DNA of 64,000 nucleotides from Luzula sylvatica (lineage: Eukaryota > Streptophyta > Magnoliopsida > Poales > Juncaceae): assembly GCA_946800325.1 (NCBI GenBank), contig OX326961.1:53177793-53241792 (forward strand), read 5' to 3'. Shown one piece after another: positions 56,412-64,000 of this stretch; the first letter of the stretch is position 1; each line of letters starts with the position of its first letter. A program made the translations under genes and the position numbers. The notes beneath the pieces were generated by a model. That model was not told the origin of the DNA. It did not search any database and worked only from the letters and a program-made list of their open reading frames with translations.

Positions 56412-57535
56412 CGCCTCACCAATGTCCCCAACCCAACCCCAGGTCCAAACCCCACCACGCCTGAATGCTCAGGCCTAGCGCCTCTCACGTCCCACTCCTC
56501 TCGGGCTGAGTCTCATGCCTCACGTCTCAACCTCATGCCGTATCCTACGGCAGAAAACAAATGCCGCCATCGAGCCTTCACACAAATGCTTTTTCGTCAA
56601 AAGTTGGCGCCATTTCATTCCCGCCTCGCCAAAATTAGCCCAATGTTTGGCTTGCCGCCATATCTCAGGTATATACAACCCCTCAATCCGGGCATTAGTT
56701 CACCTCTCATAAAATTGACAATTTTTAATGAGTAATTTCTATCTTTTCTAGTTGGATTTTTTGGGATATTTGACTTTTATGTTGGTCTATTGAAAGATTT
56801 ATTATACATGTGTTTGAGTTCTTGAATTGGCTTAATGGTTTGGTGATCGATGGTTTGCTTTTGTTAATCTTGGCATAGATGTGAACTCCGTTCTCGATCA
56901 GACGTTGTTGCGTAGGAAATTCAGATATCATATTCCTGGCATTGTTTTAGCTTTGACTGTTGTAAAATTTCGATGGCCTTGTTACACTTCAGTATTTTAT
57001 TCATTTAATATCTAAGTTTATTTTATTTCTAAATTTTTTTGGAATTGCAATTTTTTATTGCTGCTGCAAAATTACAATTCTGGGGGCTATCTTAGCTTGT
57101 ATTAAATAATATGCAGGCTTTCATGCAAGGGAGACGAAAGCACCGGTATGTGCCTTTTGTGCCTGGTACACTTACAAGATGCATTGGCATGCTATTTTGG
57201 GTGATGCGTTTTGCATGAAGGTACATTTAATTCTATTATATATTTATTTTTCCCAATTATGCATATGGCAGGGTGTTCTTTGCATTTTCAATTAATCGAA
57301 TATACCGAATAATTCTCAATTTCAGGGAATTGGTCATTTTGTGCCTATTTTCGCTAATTTGTATTTTCCCGGGTGTTCTTTGCATTTTTTACAATGCATA
57401 TGGAAGGAAAAGCAGGCAGCCAGAATTTCGCTAATTTCTATTGTTATTGTGCTGATTTCGATGCAAAATCAGGTTTTTTACTATTCTGAATTTTTTATTT
57501 ATGTTTCAGTTTTTTTTGTTATGAAAACTTCTTTC

Positions 57536-57658
57536 TCAAATGATGTGTTTGTTATGACTTATGTTATTGACTTGTATGTGAAATGCTCGCTGATGGAGAA
57601 TGCACGTAATGTGTTCGACTTTATGCCCGAGAGAAACATTGTTTTGTGGTCACTCTAG
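57536..57658 (+). pseudogene. PPR (pentatricopeptide repeat) gene fragment
   Basis: About 38 residues match one PPR unit: DVFVMTYVIDLYVKC, MENARNVFDFMPERN, ending VLWSL at a stop. PPR proteins bind organellar RNA and normally contain ten or more such repeats. Only one is recognisable here, so this is a stray fragment carried by the inserted block. Confidence 0.6.
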
Positions 57659-57659
57659 T

Positions 57660-59892
57660 TTTCTATTAGGTACAATAAAGAGTAAATAATCAAGTGCTAA
57701 CTAAGCCGGATATTTTGAGGGTAAATTAAATAAATAAATTCTAATTTTTACACATATAACCCTGTAAACTTGATGGGCTGATATGCAATTATGTTTTCAG
57801 GTTGTGCATATGAGGAATTATCTGAAATGATCCAGATCATTATTTGATTGGTACGTTTTAAGTTTGTGCGTAAACAAAACAATTGTTTCGAATTACTGGT
57901 ACGAGATTTTATGACTGGATCATTGAAATTACCCGAAAATACCCGAAACTGAAATTACAAATTTGTCATTTTTTAATGATGAAATCTGGATCATTCAAAT
58001 TTACCCTGCATATTGAAACCTAACTAGCTGCAACCCTGTGATAGGCGGATATTTATTTCTCTCATCAAACCCTACGCCTAACCAGAGCCGCACCTCTCTT
58101 TCTCTGTGCAAATACTTAGTAATCAGGGGTTCACTTGAAAATACCAGTAAAGCAGGGGCTTTTTTGCATTTAAGGCAATTTTGTTGAGATGAACATGCCT
58201 AAGGTTTGGAGGTTTTACAAATATTTAGTATTAATGGACTTATTTGTAAAGATTTACAAATTAATGATTGTTTTGCTAACACTCAATAATGCAGGTCCTC
58301 TTGTGTTTCAATGAAAAGGGTTTTTTGTTTCAATGAACGAGTTTGTTTTTTCAGTAACACTAGTGTTTGCAGTTAGAATGAGAGGGGTTATTTTTTGTAA
58401 GTATACAATAATTGATATCTGATTTGAACTTTGGTCATTAATTTTTGTATTCTTTTTAACTATGTGTGATTTGTAAGAGATTATTTTATCGATGTCGATA
58501 TATTGTGTTTCTTGTGATTGATAATGTTTTCTGGTTTTATTTAATATTCTATTTTAAATTATCATACTTTAATAACCGGGGTTAGTATCTAATTAATATT
58601 TTCGATCACACATGAATAGTGATATGAATATGAATATGAATAACGAGTACATCTAATATATACGTTTTGTTCAAATATATATATATAGTAAAGTTTTATA
58701 TTAATAATTATAAAAGTATATACAAATTTCTGTACTATTTGAATTCTATATTTGTATTGAAGAAAAACCTCTAAAATTATAATCAATAAATGGAAGTAAA
58801 TTATACAATTAATATTTTACTTATCAGACAATATAATATATCTTATAAAATATAGTTATATTTTTCATATAAATTTTCATATGAGATTGCAATATTTTAC
58901 TTATCAGACAATACTTTGACACTAAAATGTATTATTCTTAAAAAAAATGTGATTACAAAGAAAATGATAACTGTATAGGGGGGTTTGTATATTTATTATT
59001 TCCCTTTTTTTAATTTAATATAACTGTATTTATCCTTCTAAAAATTAAAATATCCAGTTTAACCTCTCATAAAAAAACTTTATGTTTATAATATCACATA
59101 ATAGATAATATCAATTGATTTTTCATGCATATGTCGCAATCCAATTGATTTTTCAGATAATATCACATAATAGATAATATCACATAATGTTAACAAACTT
59201 TATGTTTATAAAACAAATGAATGATTCATTTTGTCATTGTATATATATTTATGTGTCATTTATAACACTTAAATGTGATAAATATACTTGCTTCAAGAAA
59301 TTATATCAAGTTTAAGAAGCTTGTTGTATCTTCGAATATGAATATTTAGAACAACCGTTAACACATTTCTTAATCGAATCATAGATCTAAAGAGGTATAA
59401 AATTAACCAAACTTTAGAATTAATTTAGATCTTATAGCTGTGTTTCGTGATCACGTTACAAATCTAAAGAGGTATAAAATTTACCAAACTTTAGAATTAA
59501 TTTAAATCTTACATCCATGTCATTTTTCCCAAAGACATTTGCATGTTGACCAAAAAGTTATGTCTCAAATAATTTTATTTACATGAGACTATAAATAATT
59601 TTATTTATATGGGACTATAATATAAATTCTTGAATCAGAATTGATTAATTAATTAATTGTCTCTGCAATTTCAAATGAGCTTTAATCTGATCAAGTAATT
59701 TTTCTTAATCAACGATCTGGATAATTTATTTATAGATCAACTTTATTATTATCATATTTTCGAATAACAAAAATACAATTGAATTGTATGATCTATATAT
59801 TTAATGAAACAATTTTATTGTTGCTATGTCAACAAAATAATAATAATACACTCCAAATCAAATCAAACAAATATAGAGTCATCCGATATAAA
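57660..59892. other. AT-rich DNA without recognisable genes
   Basis: No coding region, RNA gene or element end is seen. There are short duplications, for example catataatagataatatcac-type words near 59090-59190 and gatctaaagaggtataaaat-type words near 59386 and 59465. Confidence 0.5.
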
Positions 59893-60043
59893 TTGGGCAT
59901 CGTTTATAGCTATTGCTTGTGAACAATCACTACAACATATCAGTTCATTAGGGACGGGCCGTCCCAAAATATCTGTCAGAATAGGGACGGGCCGTCCCAA
60001 AGTTCGTCCAGAATTAGGTACGGGCCGTCCCAAAAGGAATATA
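59893..60043. repeat. 151-bp direct duplication, copy 2
   Basis: Partner of 54771-54921, with GRAS-2 coding sequence at 59893-59927 and then the CACTA end from 59928. Here the CACTA sequence continues to 60160. Confidence 0.9.
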
Positions 60044-60160
60044 CCGTCCCAAACCTTAGGGACGGGCCGACCCAAAATGTATATACCGTCCCAAAAATTA
60101 CTAACGGGCCGTCCCAAAATGAAAAGACCGTCCCAAGTATTACCGACGGGCCGTCCCAAT
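59928..60160. mobile_element. CACTA end fragment in the GRAS-2 reading frame
   Basis: Starts CACTACAACATATCAG. Seven or more gacgggccgtcccaa-type units follow. It is flanked by aat (59925-59927) and aat (60161-60163), the 3-bp duplication expected of CACTA. The other terminal repeat is missing: the right border is cgtcccaat. The GRAS-2 frame would close exactly without it. Confidence 0.75.
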
Positions 60161-60884
60161 AATGGATAAGAAGAGTGTTGAGATCAACTAAACTTTTGTG
60201 GATTTTCGTCTTACCCTTCGGCTTGGTTCCACTCATCATGATTTTACGTAGACAAAGGGCTTCTTTCGCATAATGTTCTTCGCGTAGAAGAAACACTTTG
60301 TCAAGTTCATCATCTCGATATTTGAAATAAAGCACGGGAATTTTCCACTTTCGTCCCTCTGCAAGGGACAAATCCTCAGAATTCGCATGCTTTTTACACT
60401 TCAACCTCGTGTGATCCTCGTTATCTCTTCTCTCGGCTTCTTTTAACTTCCTTCCAACCAAATCACCTTCTTGATCCTCCGAATTAACTGCCAATTTATT
60501 GCTGCCAAAACTCGGAAGGGATTTCATCCCTTCTTCAAACCCTTTCTTGAATTCTACAATTGGTAAGCTCTCATTTGGATTGCGATAGCTCAAACTAGCA
60601 TACGGTTTTGGCCAATTATTAGACTGTGGTAAATGTGGATACCTTTGTCCAATAATGTCGTAATATGATCTCTTGATGGCTTGAAGAGCGACCTTATCTG
60701 GATATACATTAATATCTTCACTGATGTTTTCATCTAGAAGTATATTACTTATGTTCTTCAATGATTCATTTGTTGATATTTCGTAATTTTGATGGTCCGT
60801 TGCAAGATTACTATTAGAGGAGATGTTATTTGATATCTTTGGGTGGCTATTGAGAAAAACCTCGCTTGTGATCCTTCTCTCCAT
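60161..60884 (-). pseudogene. GRAS-2, N-terminal part
   Basis: Starts MERRITSEVFLNSH at 60884. The variable N-terminus resembles GRAS-1 (ESLKNISNILLDEN, VALQAIKRSYYDIIGQ), then comes RKLKEAERR and the start of the GRAS domain (SLVDLNTLLIH). The frame is open for 241 codons up to the CACTA fragment. The gene is thus split in three host-derived pieces across 34.6 kb. Confidence 0.85.
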
Positions 60885-60910
60885 TTCTTCAAGAGTAGAA
60901 ATTAATGGAC

Positions 60911-61182
60911 CTAAAATTCAATTTAGAATTAGAAGTTATCCCCAATAACAAAAAGAAATTGATTCGTATTATTATGCAAGTGCCCACTCTGTTATTGTCT
61001 GATCGGTGTGACTATAATTATTCAGACCTAAACAATTACTTGTGTTTCATTGAAACTGAAATTAGGACCATATCAAAAAAATAAAAAAAAAGGCAAAACA
61101 AGAAATCGGAACCTAGATACAAATAATAAAGAAAAAATTAAGCTATGATAAAAAAAAAAAAAAAAAGAGTATCTAACCGTAC
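60911..61182 (-). other. Probable 5'-UTR intron of GRAS-2
   Basis: Minus strand donor AAG|GTACGG (61183/61182) and acceptor TTTTAG|GTCC (60911/60910). 272 bases, matching the GRAS-1 intron in position and borders. Confidence 0.65.
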
Positions 61183-61282
61183 CTTGATGGAAGCTTTGGC
61201 TCTGATAATGGAGAATGCCCTAATAGTTGGTGTGGAAAACTGTTAATCTACAAAAGAGAAAAGAAGATTGGGAAAGTAAGCC

Positions 61283-61310
61283 AAGTTTCACTTTCGGTCT
61301 TGACTTGACT
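61283..61310 (-). promoter_or_regulatory. Conserved upstream block with W-box cores
   Basis: 61283-61306 is identical to 25459-25482. TTGACT cores occur at 61300-61305 and 61305-61310. Confidence 0.5.
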
Positions 61311-62646
61311 TGTTTTTTGGATGTCCACAGATGGTTGGGCGAATTCTTTCTGGTTCTTCATGACATGTGATTAAATGAGACTAAATAGACCTTAATTATT
61401 CACTGAATTTTCTGTTTACTGGTCCTTTATATGCAGTTTTAGTAGGTCTTAGGATTTACATAGGTATTACATGCCAGAATCTTATTCTGAATTTTGAGCA
61501 TAAGAGTCGTATTAAGGAATTTATATTCCTAGTTTTAGCAGAGGTGTTCAGTTATATTATAGAAATATCTGTTAGTGTCAAAGTAAAGTTAATCTCTAAT
61601 AGAGGATGCAATCATGTTATGGATTGTGATAACGTGAGATTATCACGATAATTACATTTTTTGGAATGTGATTATCGGGAATGACATTCGCATTGACTAG
61701 TAATATTTGTGTTTGGTTAATTTTTTGGGTTTCAAGGAAAATAACATGCCCATGTTTGTTTTGACACTATGAATATTTGGTAAAGTGAATGAAATTACAA
61801 TAGTACCATTTCTTGTAGAATAATTAAATAATCAATAATTTTATGATACATCAATAATAAAAATAAACAATATAATTATTTAATCAATTATAATTATATA
61901 TTTAGGAGGAGGATATCAAGCCCAAATATATTTTTGTGTTTAAAATAATGAATGGTCCTCATAGTTTAGTGTATGGTTTTGTGAAAATTAAGAAAGAAAA
62001 AAATGTTAAAGACTAGGCTTCTTCTAAGTTTTATTTTGTACCATAATTCGATGTTTTGCATATCTCAACCGTTCATCAAGAAAAACTCGATTTTATGTGA
62101 TAGTCAGCAGAAAATTCGTCCATGTAAATCGAGAAAATCAATGCGAATATTCTTATCATTTTAAAGATATGGAAATAAATCAGTTTTATTTGATAGCATC
62201 GGCTAAGGTGACTTGCTTGCAAATGATTAGCTGCGTTATTGTTAAATTAAGCTAATTAAGAGGTAGTATGTCAAGGTGTCATCTAAAATGTATCGAATTT
62301 GAGTAAGTATTAAGCCTTGTAAAAAAAATATTAGAAGATAGATAGGAAACAGGAACTGCTGGTAATTTGTATTCATCAACTGAATTAATTAAGAGAAAGA
62401 GATAGAAACAAATGAAATGATTCTTTCTAGTAAGTGCTCCCGAGGGAGTAAAATCAAATGTGCTCTTTCAAATGCTTCAAATGAAAAAGTACGAAAGTAT
62501 AAGTTCATTACATAATTTAAAATTTGATTGGTTCTATAATATAAGAAATTAATGTAAAGAAAATACATGATTTCTCCCCTTTTTTGTTCTTTGCGTGCTT
62601 AAAAGGTTTCTACCGGTTGCACAATCCTCGCGCAAAGATCCTGAAT
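61311..62646. other. Spacer between GRAS-2 and GRAS-3
   Basis: No gene is seen. From ~61985 it parallels the spacer before GRAS-2 (25640-26271). Confidence 0.6.
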
Positions 62647-64000
62647 TCATGAATTTTGTCTTGTTTGTCTTGGATACCATGCCGAAAAAGCATTCATCAC
62701 TCTTCCTTTCCATCCCACAAGTAGCCAGTCCTTATCATCCTCGATAAAAAAGCTCTCATGGTAAACTTCTCTCACCGTATCCTTGATTCTCTTGAATATT
62801 ACCTGATCCAAAGGCAACTCCTCAAACCCCGCTCTCGAGTTCCTGTTATGCCATAGCTTATATGTATCGGGCCGTACAAACCTTTCTGACCCCTCACATG
62901 CTATCACATTAGCCGCTACAAGGCCCCATGCATTTTCAAAGAACCGTCTTTGTTTACTGCCTCACGGTATGGTAGCGTCAAAAAGATCAAACATTGCAGA
63001 GCCATAAAGCAGCATTTGTTTAAAGCGGTCGAAAAACAATGGGCTGTCATATGACCCATTAACAATTCCTTGTATGAAAACATGTGGCTTGATGGGTCTA
63101 ATAATATCAAGAACTCGATTTTTTGGGCTGTACGTTGAATTTGCTTCGTCTCCGAAATATTCAAAACCATGAAAAGAGTTCACAATAAGCACTTCGTCTT
63201 TCTCAATGTTGAGATCATCAACATTAATATTATCCCATTTTGTATATATGCCTCTATACTCGAGAGGAACACCAAAAATTGTGCAGACACTTGCAAGCTT
63301 CCGCCTTATGGGTTCAATTCGATCATTAGGCGAATACCTCGATACTTGAGCTTCAATATTAGTTATCCGAAGTTTTGGAGGCCCGCCTTTTCTTATAGAG
63401 AGCCCATGAATTAAACATGGCCAATGAAAGCGAAATGCAGCCCCCAGATTAATGATGTGCAATTTCGTTGCCTTCCCGATTATATTGAGGGTTGTATGGT
63501 TTGCAAAGTACTGAGAAGCGATGAGAACGGGGCTTGATACTAGACACGTAGAATAAGCATCTAAGTAATCGGTTTCAGTTTCTTGTGAAACCAAAACTTT
63601 TCGGTACGGCTCGTCACTAATTATATTTAAACGAGCTTCGAGTGCCTTGAGAAAGATATGGGTCATCCTTTGCACCCCATCCCCGTCGGGAAAAGAATGC
63701 ATTCTTATTTCCTTTATTAGTTGATTAGCGTTTTGGGTATCATTTATAGCTATTGCTTGCGAACAATGAACAAGAAGAGCTCTGAGATCAACTAAACTCT
63801 CGTGGATTTTTTTTTTAATGTTTCGTTTGTTTTCACTCTGCATGGTTTCGCGCAGACGATGAGCTTCTTTTGCAAATTGTTCATGTCCAAGAAACAGTTT
63901 ATCAATTTGGTCATCAAAATTTTTGAGATTAAGCACACAAATTTTACTCTTTCGTCCCTCCACGAGGGACAAATCCTCAGAATGCGCGTTCTTCTTACCC
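62647..64000 (-). pseudogene. GRAS-3: GRAS-domain transcription factor, one internal stop, runs off the window
   Basis: From the window end: EDLSLVEGRK, the first leucine-rich region (SLVDLRALLVHCSQAIAIN, DGDGVQRMTHIFLKALEARLN), DYLDAYSTCLVSSPVLIASQYF, VHIID-type LHIINLGAAF, WPCLIHGLSIRKGG, LRITNIEAQ, PFYRE-like GVPLEYRGIYTKWDNI and KPHVFIQG, then SAW (LLVGWKGRVMNAFSAW) with the stop at 62647. The only lesion is a TGA at 62962-62964 after DATIP, where the paralogues have QDNK. The rest of the frame is open. It is the best-preserved copy. The N-terminus lies beyond 64000. A truncated protein would lack the SAW domain. Confidence 0.85.

Larger units (their letters stand above)
54922..59892. other. 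4971-bp ectopic insertion in GRAS-2
   Basis: The insertion is AT-rich and lacks terminal repeats of its own. It carries a CACTA-like end (55836), a hAT-type MITE (56268-56411), a PPR gene fragment (57536-57658) and otherwise unrecognised sequence. It is bounded by the 151-bp duplication. The mixed content suggests a piece of another chromosomal region copied in during break repair, rather than a single transposon. Confidence 0.6.

Noticed and set aside
57341..57535. Upstream part of the 105-codon frame before the PPR unit
   Set aside because: It is hydrophobic and AT-rich with no PPR pattern; only the last ~38 residues are supported.
54922..59892. The 5-kb block as a complete CACTA element
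   Set aside because: The CACTA sequence breaks off at 54922 and no tagtg end with matching subterminal dyads occurs at the other side. Instead the left end is repeated at 59928.
59976..60160. Reading of the CACTA dyads as a natural C-terminal extension of the GRAS protein (repeated WDGP units)
   Set aside because: It follows a clear insertion with aat duplication, and the paralogues continue with CSQAIAIN at this point.

Overview
The window looks like nuclear DNA of a flowering plant, most likely a eudicot. The evidence is its content: tandem GRAS transcription-factor genes of the LISCL (SCL9/14/33-like) type, a pentatricopeptide (PPR) fragment, a Sirevirus-type Ty1/copia lineage, chromovirus Ty3/gypsy elements, CACTA, hAT and LINE remnants, and long AT-rich non-coding stretches. 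I cannot name the species. No intact host gene is visible. Three GRAS copies, all on the minus strand, form the host scaffold, and each carries at least one disabling lesion. Most of the remainder is transposable elements, many nested, and their boundaries can be set to the base from target-site duplications (TSDs).

Layout. 1-1787: right part of a non-autonomous CACTA element inserted in a decayed hAT transposase gene (1788-3484, minus). 3485-4400: low-complexity DNA and a GA microsatellite. 4405-7696: 5'-truncated chromovirus G1 (plus). 7709-14546: complete but dead chromovirus G2 (minus) with two 454-bp LTRs. It is followed without a break by a second partial internal region (G2b, to 16375), giving an LTR-internal-LTR-internal series. 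A solo copia LTR sits in the G2 pol gene. 16376-23386: AT-rich DNA with degenerate repeats, a LINE 3' fragment and terminal-inverted-repeat elements. 23387-25304: GRAS-1. 26272-60884: GRAS-2, expanded to about 34.6 kb by insertions. 62647-64000: GRAS-3, which runs off the window.

The GRAS-2 interior is a layered nest. Ty1/copia element copia-A (27032-54448, TSD ttaga) lies in the GRAS-2 coding region. Its own pol is split by a solo LTR of the same family (TSD atggt) and by a Sirevirus-like element, SIRE-B (41555-51435, plus, TSD gaaca). The solo LTR is itself split by a second Sirevirus-like element in reverse orientation, SIRE-A (31951-40082, minus, TSD cgtga). Upstream in GRAS-2 there is a CACTA end fragment and a 4971-bp insertion flanked by a 151-bp direct duplication.

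The most interesting part is the SIRE-A/SIRE-B pair. Both are young: by eye I count 2 and 6 LTR mismatches within the respective pairs. SIRE-A keeps a full 784-codon gag and an extra ORF but has lost all of pol. SIRE-B keeps pol and the extra ORF but has lost about 383 codons of the gag N-terminus in frame. The extra ORF is shared by both, has no membrane segment, and resembles the 'putative plant transposon protein' family rather than an envelope. The non-coding DNA of these elements, and the leader of the unrelated copia-A, is full of short dyads in which CGTT and AACG half-sites face each other.
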